A DNA stretch of 34,161 nt from Clostridium sp. (GCA_031292145.1 JARLHR010000209.1:1-34161); one strand, 5' to 3'. Counted from the stretch's first letter, positions 23,423 through 33,082 are shown. Translations and numbers: made by a program. Notes: generated by a model from the letters alone, not told the origin.

Positions 23423-25771
23423 TTATTTTAATATTTCTATAGCTTTTTCCTCTCCTGCTTTAACTTTAATATAAGTAGCATCTCCATAAACATCTTTAGA
23501 ATTTATCCGAGCTTCATTAGGTGAATTCGCCATATCATCAATTGAAGAAGCTGCCTTAATGCTCTCCCCATTAACCTTAACTTCTTTACCTGCATTACCA
23601 TGTATCTTGATTACATAATATTGAGTGTCAGGAGTATAACTTCCTGTTTTATTGTCAATCTTAAATTCAATGGAGTTTCCATTATCCTGAGTTTCCATAT
23701 TCTGAATAAAATATTCTCCATTTTCATAATTATAAGTTTTTCCATCATCATCATAGTATTTAAAGGAAGTCTTATCCTTACCTGGAAATACATCTAGATT
23801 CAAGGTATCAACTTTTTCTTCTACATGCTGGATTGGTTTTGAATTAGATGGTATAATAGCTCCCTTCTTTACAAAAAGAGGAATATCATCCCAGGTTTGA
23901 TTATTTACAGTATATTTTATGGTTTGTCCACCATCGTATTTTGTTCCATTAAAATAATCTATCCAATCTCCTTTAGGTAAATAAATATCTTTTTCTGTTT
24001 CACCTTGTTTTACTACAGGTGATACAAGCATATAATCCCCAAACATCCAAGAGTCTACATCATCTGCTACCTTCTTGTCATCAGGATAATCAAATATTAA
24101 TGGTCTTACCAATCCAATACCATTATCATAAGCCTGTCTATCATAAGTATAGATATAAGGAATTAATGAATATCTAAGCCTTATTGCTTTTGTAGCTGCT
24201 GCTTCAGCTGTTGTTCCAAATACCCAAGGCTGTCTTTGTTGATTTAGGTTTCCATGCACCCTAAAGATCGGTACGAAAGCACTAAATTCCATCCATCTAG
24301 CATAATTTTCTGGATTAGGATTTCCACCATTAAAACCACCAGTATCCATACCCCATTTATTCTCACCTAATACAATGGATGAAAGCATTCTATCTCTTTG
24401 ACCAGCCATAGAATAGAACCCAGTATTGACATCTCCAGACCACATACCATATCCATACTTTTGCGCTCCTAAATAGAAGTTTCTATTTATAGACCATACT
24501 CTCATATTTGTTGAGCTTCTTTGTCCCTCATATAATGCTTTTTGCATATTAAGGAATTGTAAATTTGGTGATGATTCATCTGCTTCATCATTCCACCAGC
24601 CTACTAATCCACTATCTAATGCTTGCTTTGCATGTTCAAAGTACCAAGTTCTTGCTTCTGATTTTGAGAAATCTATATCTTCAACCATCTTTTTAGAAAA
24701 ATAATCAACTGATGGTCCCTTATCCTCCAACCAAAGCTTATGCTCATCTGCATATTTACCTTCCTCAGTGTCTACATGAATTCTTGGTTTCATTATTCCA
24801 GTTAACTTCACACCCTTATCAGCCATCATGCTGCTAAGTTTTCCTGAAGCTCCATCAGGAAATTTATCTGTATTCCACCGGAATTCACCATAATTATCTT
24901 GTCCCCAAGCTTTCCAGTCAAAATCCAAGGTATAGTTATCTATAGGTATTTGTTTCTCTCTGTAGGTATCTACAATACTTGTTAATTCTTTTTGATCAAT
25001 CCCCCATTCACTATTGGTAAATCCCATTGCCCATTTAGGAAACATAGGACTCTTACCTGAAATCTGAGAAATCGATGTCATAATATTCTTAGGTTCCCCT
25101 ACCATTACAAAGTAGTTTACATCCTTTTTAGAACTTTCAGTAAAGTTTAAATTATCATTCCCTATATCAAAAGATCCTCCATCTGAATCTACAAGAAGAC
25201 CATAACCACTTGTGCTCCATACTAATGGTCCTCCTGCATAACCTTGTTTTCCTGCAGTTACTTCACTTAAATTTTTTCTAAGTAACCCTTTTGGGCTATC
25301 ATTCGCAGTATATGCACCTATACCATAAAAATTCTGTCCATCTTGATGATTGAATTTTATACTACCATCAGATAAACTTACAGCATCTTGTTCCTTAAGT
25401 AATAGATTATTCTTGCTGTCAAAAACAGAAATCTTGTCTGTTTTTTTATTAATCTCTACCACCATACTATTTGTTTTAATAACCATTGGATCAGACTTTA
25501 TATCAATGGAAGCTTCCACTGGTGACCAATTTGTTGTTCCAACAACCTCCGTATTAGGAGTACTTTTTCCATCTGGTAGATAATGCACCTGAAGTATATT
25601 ATCTGCACAAACCTGAACTGTTAGCTTGTCTTTATTTACTGGTATTATAACTGTACTTCCCTCAACCTTTGGCATGCTATTAACTTTTAGAAAAATAGAA
25701 ATTGCAATAGCCACAATAATTACTGTACCAATTACTCCCCACAATAACTTCTTACATAAAATATCTTTCAT
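23423..25771 (-). CDS. Membrane-anchored GH31 alpha-glycosidase
   Basis: A 782-residue glycosidase. Residues 8-28 are one hydrophobic helix after a short basic start (KKLLWGVIGTVIIVAIAISI), with no clear cleavage site, so it is probably a signal anchor with the enzyme outside. An N-terminal beta domain (about 40-235) is followed by the (beta/alpha)8 GH31 barrel (about 240-575). GWWNDEADES places the nucleophile at Asp395, and MWSGDVNTGF the acid/base at Asp447; DFDWKAWG and FPKWAMGF line the -1 site. The last 150 residues are the DUF5110-type beta domain. Retaining hydrolysis of alpha-glucosides or related sugars at the cell surface is likely; the exact sugar cannot be read. GGGGGG precedes the ATG. 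The gene has no carbohydrate-transport neighbours, which is unusual. Confidence 0.92.
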   Translation of the reverse strand: MKDILCKKLLWGVIGTVIIVAIAISIFLKVNSMPKVEGSTVIIPVNKDKLTVQVCADNILQVHYLPDGKSTPNTEVVGTTNWSPVEASIDIKSDPMVIKTNSMVVEINKKTDKISVFDSKNNLLLKEQDAVSLSDGSIKFNHQDGQNFYGIGAYTANDSPKGLLRKNLSEVTAGKQGYAGGPLVWSTSGYGLLVDSDGGSFDIGNDNLNFTESSKKDVNYFVMVGEPKNIMTSISQISGKSPMFPKWAMGFTNSEWGIDQKELTSIVDTYREKQIPIDNYTLDFDWKAWGQDNYGEFRWNTDKFPDGASGKLSSMMADKGVKLTGIMKPRIHVDTEEGKYADEHKLWLEDKGPSVDYFSKKMVEDIDFSKSEARTWYFEHAKQALDSGLVGWWNDEADESSPNLQFLNMQKALYEGQRSSTNMRVWSINRNFYLGAQKYGYGMWSGDVNTGFYSMAGQRDRMLSSIVLGENKWGMDTGGFNGGNPNPENYARWMEFSAFVPIFRVHGNLNQQRQPWVFGTTAEAAATKAIRLRYSLIPYIYTYDRQAYDNGIGLVRPLIFDYPDDKKVADDVDSWMFGDYMLVSPVVKQGETEKDIYLPKGDWIDYFNGTKYDGGQTIKYTVNNQTWDDIPLFVKKGAIIPSNSKPIQHVEEKVDTLNLDVFPGKDKTSFKYYDDDGKTYNYENGEYFIQNMETQDNGNSIEFKIDNKTGSYTPDTQYYVIKIHGNAGKEVKVNGESIKAASSIDDMANSPNEARINSKDVYGDATYIKVKAGEEKAIEILK

Positions 25772-25908
25772 TATTCCCCCCCTAGCATAAAACTATATAT
25801 CACTTATAGTATAAAGTTTTTTACATCTAATTCAACCGTTTGCATAAATTTCATATTAACTTTGTGGAAAGTTCCAATTGCTAAAAATATAGAATACATG
25901 TTAGGTAT

Positions 25909-26385
25909 CTATAGCATGCTCTTTTCCCAAGCTCCTTTAATTGATATCCCAGTAGCTTTTGCTGCTTCTTCTAACTCAACAATATCATTTTGCTCTAATT
26001 TAATCAAGAGCATTCCTTGCACTATCTACCTGTGACTCTTTTGTAACTCCTATAATCGGCACAGTACCTTTTGAAATTGCCCAAGCCATTGCTATTTGTG
26101 TAGGTTCAGCCTTATATTTTTCACCTATTTTTCTCATAGCATCTATTAAACCTTGAAGCTTTCTAAATACTTCTACGTTAAAAGCCTCTCCTCTTCTTGT
26201 CCCACTTTTAAAAAGATTATTTACATTATATTTTCCTGACAATGCCCCTTGCTCTAGTACCATATAAGAGAAAAATACAACATTATTTTTGTGACACCAT
26301 TCAAGAATTCCTGCTTCTTCTGAAGCTCTATATAAGCATAAAATTCTCAATCATCTGTTGCATCTGTGCTAATCCTTTTATCATC
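25909..26385 (-). pseudogene. Aldo/keto reductase C-terminal remnant
   Basis: The middle frame reads LYRASEEAGILEWCHKNNVV, SYMVLEQGALSGKYN, and ends with KAEPTQIAMAWAISKGTVPI, IGVTKESQVDSARNAL, the C-terminal third of an aldo/keto reductase (strands 7-8 and the NADPH-binding VPIIG.TK.SQ block). The first two thirds, including the catalytic Tyr/Lys, are missing. After NAL a frameshift separates it from LEQNDIVELEEAAKATGISI, the true C-terminus, which ends at 25909. The 5' end has an AGGAGG box and ATG (26385) opening the unrelated short frame MIKGLAQMQQMIENF, then shifts; this looks like a deletion junction. No function expected. Confidence 0.8.
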
Positions 26386-26556
26386 TGCCGCCTCCTTTTA
26401 CAAAACTTTTCTTTATTATAATTGTTCCGTCCATCATTGTAATTAACATATAATAACTATAAGGAAATTTTTCAAATGTTAAACCTCTATGTAATAATAC
26501 TCATTCAAAATAATAATAGACAAACATGCTGATTTATTTTTATTGTTCCTAAAACA

Positions 26557-26600
26557 TTTAGAGACTGAAATCTTAGTATATCTAGACTTCAGTCTCTAAA
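26557..26600. terminator. TTTAGAGACTGAA hairpin
   Basis: TTTAGAGACTGAA (26557-26569) / TTCAGTCTCTAAA (26588-26600), perfect 13-bp arms. It lies upstream of the reductase remnant and downstream of the fabF hairpin, so it may have been the terminator of a lost gene. Confidence 0.55.
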
Positions 26601-26644
26601 AATTTTACACTTTATTTATACAAAGAAAAAAATTTTATATTTGT

Positions 26645-26718
26645 AATTAGGCACATCAAAAAAATAAAAGACCAAAGATGCGATATTGGTCTTTTATTTT
26701 TTGAATGTGCCTTAATAA
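26645..26718. repeat. Family A hairpin repeat, short form (A3)
   Basis: AATTAGGCACATCAAAAAAA, then TAAAAGACCAA / TTGGTCTTTTA around a 10-nt loop, then TTTTTTGAATGTGCCTTAAT. It lacks the interior stems of A1. It lies directly after fabF and should terminate it. Confidence 0.85.
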
Positions 26719-26745
26719 TTAGCACCAAAAATTCAAATGGTAAAT

Positions 26746-27981
26746 TTATTTATAAGCTTTTAAAACTAGTGTTGCATTATGCCCGCCAAAGCCTAACGAA
26801 TTGCTTAAAGCATAAGTAACTTCTGCACTTTTCCCTTCATTTGGTATATAATTTAAATCGCACTCTGGGTCTGGGTTATTATAATTTATTGTTGGTGGCA
26901 AAAAGCCCTCTTTAAGAGCTGAAGCTGTTATTATTGCTTCAATAGCACCTGCTGCTCCCAGCAAATGCCCTGTCATTGATTTTGTTGAACTAACTGGAAG
27001 TTCATATGCATACTCACCAAAAACAGATTTTATAGCAGCTGTCTCATTTTTATCATTTGCTTTGGTAGATGTTCCATGAGCATTTATATATCCTACTTCG
27101 GAAGGTGTTATTTTAGCATCTTCAATTGCAAGCTTCATACATCTTACTGCACCTTCTCCTCCTTCTGCTGGTGAAGTTATATGATATGCATCATTTGTAC
27201 ATCCATAGCCAACAACTTCGGCAATAATATTAGCACCTCTACTTAATGCATGTTCAAGTTCTTCAAGTATAAGTATACCAGAACCTTCACCAAGTACAAA
27301 TCCATCTCTTTCTGTGTCGAAAGGTCTACTAGCTGTTTCAGGATTAGGATTTGTTGTCATTGCTTTACTAGAACAAAAACCTGCTAATGTAAGTCTTGTG
27401 ACACATGCCTCTGCACCTCCTGCAATCATTATATCTGCATCGTTCCTTTGAATTACTTTAAATGCATCTCCAACTGAATTAGTTGAAGTTGCACAAGCTG
27501 TGACAGTGCATTCGTTAAATCCCTTAGCTCCAAATCTTATTGCAACAAGCCCAGAAGCCATATTTCCTATCATCATAGGCACTAAAAACGGACTGACTCT
27601 GCGAGGCCCTTTCTCTATCAACTGGCCATATTGACTTTCTAAAGTCTCAATTCCACCTATTCCACTTCCAATTATCACTCCCATTCTATCCTTGTTTGTC
27701 TTTTCTAAATCAAGTTTAGACTCATCCATTGCCATTTGAGCTGCTACCAAAGCAAACTGCGCAAATCTATCCATCCTCTTAATCTCTTTCTTATCAATAA
27801 AATTACTTGGATCAAAATCTTTTACTTCCGAAGCAACTTTAGTAGGTAAATCAGAAACATCTATCCTTTCAATCATGCTAATTCCAGACTTTCCAATCTT
27901 TATTGACTCCCAAAGCCTATCTGCTCCTATACCTAGAGATGTAACTGCTCCCATTCCTGTAATAACTACTCTTCTATTCAT
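26746..27981 (-). CDS. fabF: Beta-ketoacyl-ACP synthase II
   Basis: A 411-residue condensing enzyme of type II fatty-acid synthesis, joining malonyl-ACP to acyl-ACP in the cytosol. The catalytic triad is complete: Cys163 in VTACATSTN, His302 in [11 protein letters not shown] and His339 in [13 protein letters not shown]; Lys334 of the STKS motif is also present. [11 protein letters not shown] and the Gly-rich end [14 protein letters not shown] are family-typical, and the length is normal. AGGGGGGG precedes the ATG. Clostridial fabF usually lies in the fabH-D-G-F-Z cluster; here it is alone, so it may be a second copy or belong to a specialised lipid pathway. Confidence 0.95.
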   Translation of the reverse strand: MNRRVVITGMGAVTSLGIGADRLWESIKIGKSGISMIERIDVSDLPTKVASEVKDFDPSNFIDKKEIKRMDRFAQFALVAAQMAMDESKLDLEKTNKDRMGVIIGSGIGGIETLESQYGQLIEKGPRRVSPFLVPMMIGNMASGLVAIRFGAKGFNECTVTACATSTNSVGDAFKVIQRNDADIMIAGGAEACVTRLTLAGFCSSKAMTTNPNPETASRPFDTERDGFVLGEGSGILILEELEHALSRGANIIAEVVGYGCTNDAYHITSPAEGGEGAVRCMKLAIEDAKITPSEVGYINAHGTSTKANDKNETAAIKSVFGEYAYELPVSSTKSMTGHLLGAAGAIEAIITASALKEGFLPPTINYNNPDPECDLNYIPNEGKSAEVTYALSNSLGFGGHNATLVLKAYK

Positions 27982-28149
27982 ATTAACCCCCCCTATTTAT
28001 AAAAATTATTTAGTATAACTTTTTCTGATTTACTAAGTATTTACTTTATTCATTTTAATGGATATAATAAATTGAAATTGGTTAATATCACCTTTCAATA
28101 TAATTTTACATATAAATTATTTATTAAAATGAACAGATATTGCTTTTTA

Positions 28150-28208
28150 ATAAGGTACATGAAACGAAATAGACTGACATACTCACTTGTTATTTTTTGA
28201 ATGTACCC
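28150..28208. repeat. Family A repeat, degraded (A4)
   Basis: TAAGGTACATGAAACGAAAT... / CTTGTTATTTTTTGAATGTACCCA. The interior stem is lost, but the outer arms changed together (GGCACAT to GGTACAT, ATGTGCC to ATGTACC). It lies 30 bases before the AraC-type gene. Confidence 0.65.
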
Positions 28209-28237
28209 AACTTTTTATGAGAAAAGGTGTTTTAAAT

Positions 28238-29119
28238 ATGAAAGATTTAAAAGAAACAATTATTGAAACTGTAAATTATATTGAAGAAAATCTTTATAAT
28301 AAAATTTCTTTAGATAATATAGCTCTTTATACGGGAATATCAAAATACTATCTTCACAGAATTTTTAAATCTCTGACAGGAGAATCTATTATTGAATATG
28401 TGCAAGGACGAAAATTGACATCAAGTATTAATGAACTTATAAATACCAATATGAGGATTATAGATATTGCCTTAAATTATGGCTTTGATTATGAACAATC
28501 TTATATTAGAGCGTTTAAAAAATGCTTTGGATGCACTCCTCTAAAAGTAAGATCAGATAAAACTTCACTAAGTTTAATACTAAAAGAAAAAATTAATACC
28601 AATGATATTTTATCTTTAGGTAATTCAATTACTTATACTCCACACTTTGTATTTAAACAAAAATTTAATTTGGTTGGCATTAAACACAAGATACTCAGTA
28701 AATCTGGAGATAAAAGTGCAAATGTATATGGACGAGATTTCTTTTATAATCATAAAGATAAAATTACAAATGCAATTAATCCCCAGGAATACTTTGGATT
28801 CACAGATTGGAGCAGTGATGGATTTATATATTACATTCCAAGTATACAAGTATCTGATTTAAATGCTATTCCAGAAGGAATGACAAGCATTTCTATATCT
28901 GCTCATAAGTATGTAGTATTTCGATTTGTTGGATTCTTTAGCCCTGATGATCTTAACAATAGACACTTGGGACGCTTGTTAGTTCAATTGTATAGAAAAT
29001 GGATTTTCAGGTCCAGTTATAAATTTGCTGACACCTTTAGATTTGAATATATAAATAATTCCATGTCAAAAGATAATTACTGTGAATTATATGTTTTTCA
29101 ACCAATAAAAGATCTTTAA
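28238..29119 (+). CDS. AraC-type regulator with GyrI-like effector domain
   Basis: A 293-residue regulator. The N-terminal half (about 1-105) is the double helix-turn-helix AraC domain: LDNIALYTGISKYYLHRIFK as the first HTH and IIDIALNYGFDYEQSYIRAF as the second, followed by the C-terminal FGCTPLKVR motif. Residues about 135-293 form a GyrI/Rob-type effector-binding domain (FNLVGIKHKI..., AHKYVVFRFVGFF, FRFEYI, CELYVFQPI). Such MerR/Rob-like fusions sense hydrophobic or cationic drugs and activate efflux or detoxification genes. The start at 28238 is set by AAAAGGTG; a longer in-frame start inside repeat A4 is rejected. No efflux gene is adjacent. A family B palindrome follows. Confidence 0.9.
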   Translation: MKDLKETIIETVNYIEENLYNKISLDNIALYTGISKYYLHRIFKSLTGESIIEYVQGRKLTSSINELINTNMRIIDIALNYGFDYEQSYIRAFKKCFGCTPLKVRSDKTSLSLILKEKINTNDILSLGNSITYTPHFVFKQKFNLVGIKHKILSKSGDKSANVYGRDFFYNHKDKITNAINPQEYFGFTDWSSDGFIYYIPSIQVSDLNAIPEGMTSISISAHKYVVFRFVGFFSPDDLNNRHLGRLLVQLYRKWIFRSSYKFADTFRFEYINNSMSKDNYCELYVFQPIKDL

Positions 29120-29133
29120 ACAATATAAGCTTT

Positions 29134-29383
29134 GACTTATGTGGTGACTCCCAGAAATCAAGAAACATGTTTTGTTCCAGTTTCTCTGGAATTTAGCTTG
29201 GGTATTCTAAAACTAGAAGTTGTACCATAGCTGCTAGCCTCAAAGGTTGGCTTTTAACAAACATTTTGGAGTAACTTCTAGGCAAAAAATCACTACTAAA
29301 TAAATCCAATTAAAATACTTCACGCAACATGTTTCTTATTTCTAGAGTAGTACCCACACTTTTAATCGGCTATTGCATAAGTC
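29134..29383. repeat. Family B long quasi-palindrome (B2)
   Basis: Outer ACTTATG (29135-29141) / CATAAGT (29376-29382); AGAAATCAAGAAACATGTT / AACATGTTTCTTATTTCT; inner ACTAGAAGTT / AACTTCTAG; apex AGCC...GGCT. The start ACTTATGTGGTGACTCCCAG parallels B1 (ACTTATGCGATAACTTACCG). It lies between convergent AraC and GNAT genes. Confidence 0.75.
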
Positions 29384-29402
29384 TAATATACACGTTGTTT
29401 AT

Positions 29403-29900
29403 TTATAAATTATCCTTAGTTAAATAGTAATATCGTTTATTGTTAGCTTCTAAATAAAGTCTAAATCCGCACTTTATTATTGCTTTTTCAGATTGAGTAT
29501 TATATATAAAGTGTGAACATACAGCAACATTGATGTTTTCTTCATTAAATATATAATTAATAACTTGTTTAATTGCTTCTGGTATTAAACCTTGTCCCCA
29601 ATATTTTTCTGATAACGTAACACCTATCTCCTTTGAATTAACAAATGTTTTTTCCGTTGGCTCATGTAATTCAATCCATCCAACTACTTTGTTTCCTTCT
29701 TTTAATTTAATTGCCCATAGTGAATCATTGGAGTCAATAATAAATCTTTGCAAAAGCTGTAAACTTTCTTCTTTATTATTTCTAACTTTGAATCCTGCTA
29801 AATCAGCAACTTTTTTATTAGCTGTAAATTCATGCAGATCGTTTAAGTCTGAAATATTCCAATTTCTCAAAATTAATCTACTACTTTCTAAGGTTTTCAT
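29403..29900 (-). CDS. GNAT acetyltransferase (RimJ/RimL type)
   Basis: A 165-residue N-acetyltransferase. It starts TLESSRLILRNWNISDLND, typical of the RimJ/RimL ribosomal-protein acetyltransferase subgroup. The acetyl-CoA loop is EKYWGQGLIPEAIKQVINYI (about 97-116; Q/R-x-x-G-x-G/A pattern as WGQGLIPEA), and the last strands contain NTQSEKAIIKCGFRLY (about 135-150). It transfers acetyl from acetyl-CoA to an amine of a protein, antibiotic or metabolite; the acceptor cannot be read. AAGGAG lies before the ATG. Single gene, convergent with the AraC-type regulator across repeat B2. Confidence 0.9.
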   Translation of the reverse strand: MKTLESSRLILRNWNISDLNDLHEFTANKKVADLAGFKVRNNKEESLQLLQRFIIDSNDSLWAIKLKEGNKVVGWIELHEPTEKTFVNSKEIGVTLSEKYWGQGLIPEAIKQVINYIFNEENINVAVCSHFIYNTQSEKAIIKCGFRLYLEANNKRYYYLTKDNL

Positions 29901-29994
29901 TATTCTTTTCTCCTTATGCTATGATTGCGTCTATAATTTTATTATATCTTAATTATAATTATTACCGTTCTATATAGCCATATAAAAATTTAAA

Positions 29995-30258
29995 CTACTC
30001 CTGTTTTACTTTCCAGTACTTAGCTCCATCTCTAGTTCTGCACAATAGCCTGTATTCTATCATCCCCCTCCTAAGCAAGAAATAATCACTAAAAGTATGC
30101 CAAGCTTGAATAATTGAATTTACTTCTTTTTCAGTATAAGTTTTATCATACTCAAATTTTGTACTTAAGTACTTTAATATTTCCATCTTCATAGCCTTCT
30201 TTACTGGCCAAATCTTAATTCTACCTTGATCATCTAAAAATCTTTTGATCTCTTCCAT
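29995..30258 (-). CDS. DUF2087 domain protein
   Basis: An 87-residue protein matching the DUF2087 pattern over its whole length: RFLDDQGRIKIWPVKKAMK (about 6-24), TYTEKEVNSIIQAWHTFSDY (about 40-59), RRGMIEYRLLCRTRDGAKYW (about 64-83). The domain is a winged-helix-like module, often fused to regulators or found alone, and probably binds nucleic acid. AAGGAG precedes the ATG. Same direction as the GNAT gene, 94 bases apart, so they could share a transcript. No terminator is seen between them. Confidence 0.88.
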   Translation of the reverse strand: MEEIKRFLDDQGRIKIWPVKKAMKMEILKYLSTKFEYDKTYTEKEVNSIIQAWHTFSDYFLLRRGMIEYRLLCRTRDGAKYWKVKQE

Positions 30259-30474
30259 AATAAATTTCTCCTTCCAAATATAACTAATATCTTTCCACCT
30301 ATTATATGCTACATTTTTATTTTTGTCTATAAATCAACAAACATTAATTATTTTTGTTTGTATGAGATTAAACATTTATCAAATTTAGTTCTTATCATTA
30401 AGTTTTGGCATTAATTTTAGATATCCAAGTTCTATATTTCACTTATAAATGAAAATATATATTCAACCTAAATG

Positions 30475-30549
30475 TTAGGCACATGAAAGAAAATAACAAG
30501 TCCATCTAGTTATTACAATTTAACAACTAAATGGACTTTTTTGCATGTT
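30475..30549. repeat. Family A hairpin repeat, variant (A5)
   Basis: TTAGGCACATGAAAGAAAAT with stem GTCCAT-TAGTTATT / AACAACTA-ATGGAC; the right end is degenerate (TTTTTTGCATGT). It abuts the stop codon of the CNNM-family gene and can be its terminator. Confidence 0.75.
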
Positions 30550-31840
30550 ATTCATTTACTTTCTTTACCAACACTTGATTTATTCTTTTTCTATCGCATT
30601 TTAAAATAATAAATTCATATTGCTTATATGAAATCTTTTCTTTAGTCTTAGGATATGACTTTAACTGTGAATAAATCCAACCTCCAATTGTATCTATATT
30701 TTCATCTTCAATGTCTGTATCTAAAAGCTCATTAATATCTCCTAAAAGAACCTTTCCATCTACAACATAGCTGCCATTTTCAGTTTCCCTAATATCTTCT
30801 TCACCATCATCATCAAATTCATCTTGAATTTCACCAACAATTTCTTCTAATATGTCTTCGGTAGTTACTAGTCCTGATGTCCCACCAAATTCATCAATAA
30901 TTATTGCCATTTGTGATTTTTCTTTTTTAAAGTTCTTAAATAATTCGCTAATTGATAATGACTCTGGAACAAACTTTATTTCTCTAATAATTCCTTCTAT
31001 ATTTTCATTACCTTCAAATTTAAGTTTAAATAAATCCTTAATATGAATAAAACCAATTACATTATCTTTGCTATCTCTACATACTGGATATCTAGTTAAT
31101 TGTTCTTCTAAAACATATTGTATAATTTCATCAAAAGTATCTTCAATAAAAATACATGCCATATCAGTACGTGGTATCATAATCTCTCGTACAGTTTTCT
31201 CTGAAAAATCAAATATGTTATCTACAAACGTCAACTCTGTTTGATCTATTAAACCATGTTTATAACTATCTTCCACCAATAATTTTATTTCCTCATCAGT
31301 ATGAGCTGCTTCCTGCTCCTCAACTTGTGAAATCCCAAATATTTTTAATACTAAATTAGTACTATGATTAAAAGTCCACATTATTGGATAAGTTATTTTA
31401 TAAAATCCCATAAGCGGTAAAGCTGTATAGATAGCTATTTTCTCAGCACCTATAATTGCTAAAGATTTAGGTGCTAACTCTCCAAGAACAATATGAAGTC
31501 CAGTTATAATTAAAAATCCTAAAACAACAGCAATTGAGTGCAATGTAATATCAGGTAAGTTCAAAAAATTAATTAGTGGTCTTAACATGTCTGCAAATGC
31601 AGGTTCTCCAACCCATCCTAATCCTAGTGATGCTAAGGTTATTCCTAACTGACATGCAGATAAATACGAATTTAAATCCTTAACTATTTTTAAAGTATGC
31701 TTTGCATTTTTATTTCCCTCAAGAGTTAATGTCTCTATTCTGGACTTTCTTACCTTCACCATTGCAAATTCTGTTGCTACAAAAAAACCATTCATAAGTA
31801 CAAGCAAGATTACAATGATAATATTTATTAAAATAATCAT
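30548..31840 (-). CDS. CNNM/CorC-family membrane protein (DUF21-CBS-CorC)
   Basis: A 430-residue protein of the hemolysin-C/CNNM family. About 1-185: DUF21 transmembrane part with three or four helices and a re-entrant helix (LSACQLGITLASLGLGWVGE, VLGELAPKSLAI). About 205-335: CBS pair (VREIMIPRTDMACI, LTRYPVCRDSKDNVIGFIHI, DEFGGTSGLVTTEDILEEIV). About 345-430: CorC_HlyC domain (GSYVVDGKVLLGDINELL). The family is implicated in Mg2+ and Co2+ export and Mg homeostasis; 'hemolysin' is a historical name. AGGAGG lies 15 nt before the ATG, unusually far; an ATT codon in frame sits at a better distance. No M-box is seen upstream. The gene ends at repeat A5. Confidence 0.9.
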   Translation of the reverse strand: MIILINIIIVILLVLMNGFFVATEFAMVKVRKSRIETLTLEGNKNAKHTLKIVKDLNSYLSACQLGITLASLGLGWVGEPAFADMLRPLINFLNLPDITLHSIAVVLGFLIITGLHIVLGELAPKSLAIIGAEKIAIYTALPLMGFYKITYPIMWTFNHSTNLVLKIFGISQVEEQEAAHTDEEIKLLVEDSYKHGLIDQTELTFVDNIFDFSEKTVREIMIPRTDMACIFIEDTFDEIIQYVLEEQLTRYPVCRDSKDNVIGFIHIKDLFKLKFEGNENIEGIIREIKFVPESLSISELFKNFKKEKSQMAIIIDEFGGTSGLVTTEDILEEIVGEIQDEFDDDGEEDIRETENGSYVVDGKVLLGDINELLDTDIEDENIDTIGGWIYSQLKSYPKTKEKISYKQYEFIILKCDRKRINQVLVKKVNE

Positions 31841-32019
31841 AATTTTAATAGTTTACCTCCTATGTTTTTGCATATGTTCTGCTAATTATACAATTCTGAC
31901 TATTATATCATACTATTATTTAAATATAAATAATTTACATTATTTTAGTCATACTTCCCTTAATTATTTCACCCTTATATGTATCCTTCAATTTGCAAAT
32001 AGCTAAAACAGTAATCAAA

Positions 32020-32694
32020 TTATTTTGTCACATTTTTTATTAAATGTATTTCAATCATTAACTTAGCATCAATCTTATTAAGTCTAAATTTTCCATTACA
32101 AGGTTCCAGTAGATGATTCATAAATACATTGATAAAATCTATTCTTTCTTGAGTTAATTTATTCATGCTACTATTAAGAATTGATTTTTCATTTGTTTTA
32201 TCAGCTATATTGACTATAAAATGAACAATTTCTTTATTTACAACATAGTTTATTCCGCCATTTATTTTCATTATATAATTATCATTTGAATTAATACTAT
32301 ATACAAATACATACTTTAAAAATGAATTAAATACGGTCTTGTTAATTCTAATTTTATAACTATTAGGCAAGGTGATTTCATGTTCAACTTGAAAATTTGT
32401 ATTGTGTGTTGTTATAGTTGATAAAATTTCATCTAGTAGATTATTCACATTTAGTTCACTAATTTCAGTACTTATATTTTCATTATATATTTGATAGAAA
32501 CCTTTTTCAAAATCACACTCAAAATTCTTTTCCTCATTCATGTTTTTATCAATCATATTAAATAAATGTTCGATAATAGCTTTACTTGTGTCCTTAATTA
32601 TATTGCATTCATTTTTTGCAACTGCTATTTTATCTTCAACATCCTTTATAATCTTTTCGTCATCAGTTGCAAAAAAAACAATTCCTCTATTCAC
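32020..32694 (-). CDS. Unrecognised 224-aa protein, histidine-kinase-like in places
   Basis: A soluble acidic protein starting with GTG (32694) behind GGGAGG. The N-terminal half is helical (about 10-60, IIKDVEDKIAVAKNECNII). The middle part, INKTVFNSFLKYVFVYSINS (about 118-137) followed by MKINGGINYVVNKEIVHFIV, resembles the N-box and following strands of HATPase domains of sensor kinases, but the Gly-rich G boxes are absent. It may be a degenerate kinase-like partner protein; this is a weak analogy, not an identification. It lies between the CNNM gene and a set of family A repeats with no operon partner. Confidence 0.65.
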   Translation of the reverse strand: MNRGIVFFATDDEKIIKDVEDKIAVAKNECNIIKDTSKAIIEHLFNMIDKNMNEEKNFECDFEKGFYQIYNENISTEISELNVNNLLDEILSTITTHNTNFQVEHEITLPNSYKIRINKTVFNSFLKYVFVYSINSNDNYIMKINGGINYVVNKEIVHFIVNIADKTNEKSILNSSMNKLTQERIDFINVFMNHLLEPCNGKFRLNKIDAKLMIEIHLIKNVTK

Positions 32695-33002
32695 TAAAAT
32701 ACCTCCCTATTTTTCCTTTCTACAAGCTAAATTTTAATAGCAACGCATTTATTTGGATATAATAAATGTAATTGCCTATTTTGTGAAAATTTTTCCTATT
32801 CTATTTATCTTTCTACAAATAGTCACATATTCCTTTTTTTATTTCCAAATTTCTAATAAAATTTTATTTTTGATGACACTTATAACTATATTATTCTCTA
32901 TTATAAACTTAATTATTTTTATTTCTTTATTTTAGGCTTCTTATTTCATTTATTTACTTTATGTATGAGTAACCATCACGGCTACTCTTAAATTTTGACT
33001 AT
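32695..33002. other. Intergenic gap with a short hairpin
   Basis: About 300 bases, mostly T-rich. The only structure is a hairpin at 32967-32987 (GAGTAACC / GGCTACTC, loop ATCAC) followed by TTAAATTTT on the plus strand. A 60-codon hydrophobic frame (32753-32935) lacks a ribosome binding site and is not called. Confidence 0.4.
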
Positions 33003-33080
33003 ATTAGGCACAATGAAAAAAATAATAGACCAGTATGCTTGCATATTTGGTCTATTATTTTTTTTTCATGTGCCTAAATT
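33003..33080. repeat. Family A hairpin repeat, short form (A6)
   Basis: ATTAGGCACAATGAAAAAAA, stem AATAATAGACCA / TGGTCTATTATT around a 15-nt loop, then TTTTTTTTCATGTGCCTAAAT. The same AATAGACC arm as A8. It lies directly after the stop of the 166-aa gene. Confidence 0.87.
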
Positions 33081-33082
33081 TA

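Noticed and set aside
28187-28237. Longer start of the AraC-type regulator
   Set aside because: The extra codons are read from the right arm of degraded repeat A4; the ATG at 28238 has its own ribosome binding site.
32753-32935. 60-codon hydrophobic frame upstream of the unknown 224-aa gene
   Set aside because: Composition is that of T-rich non-coding DNA and there is no ribosome binding site.
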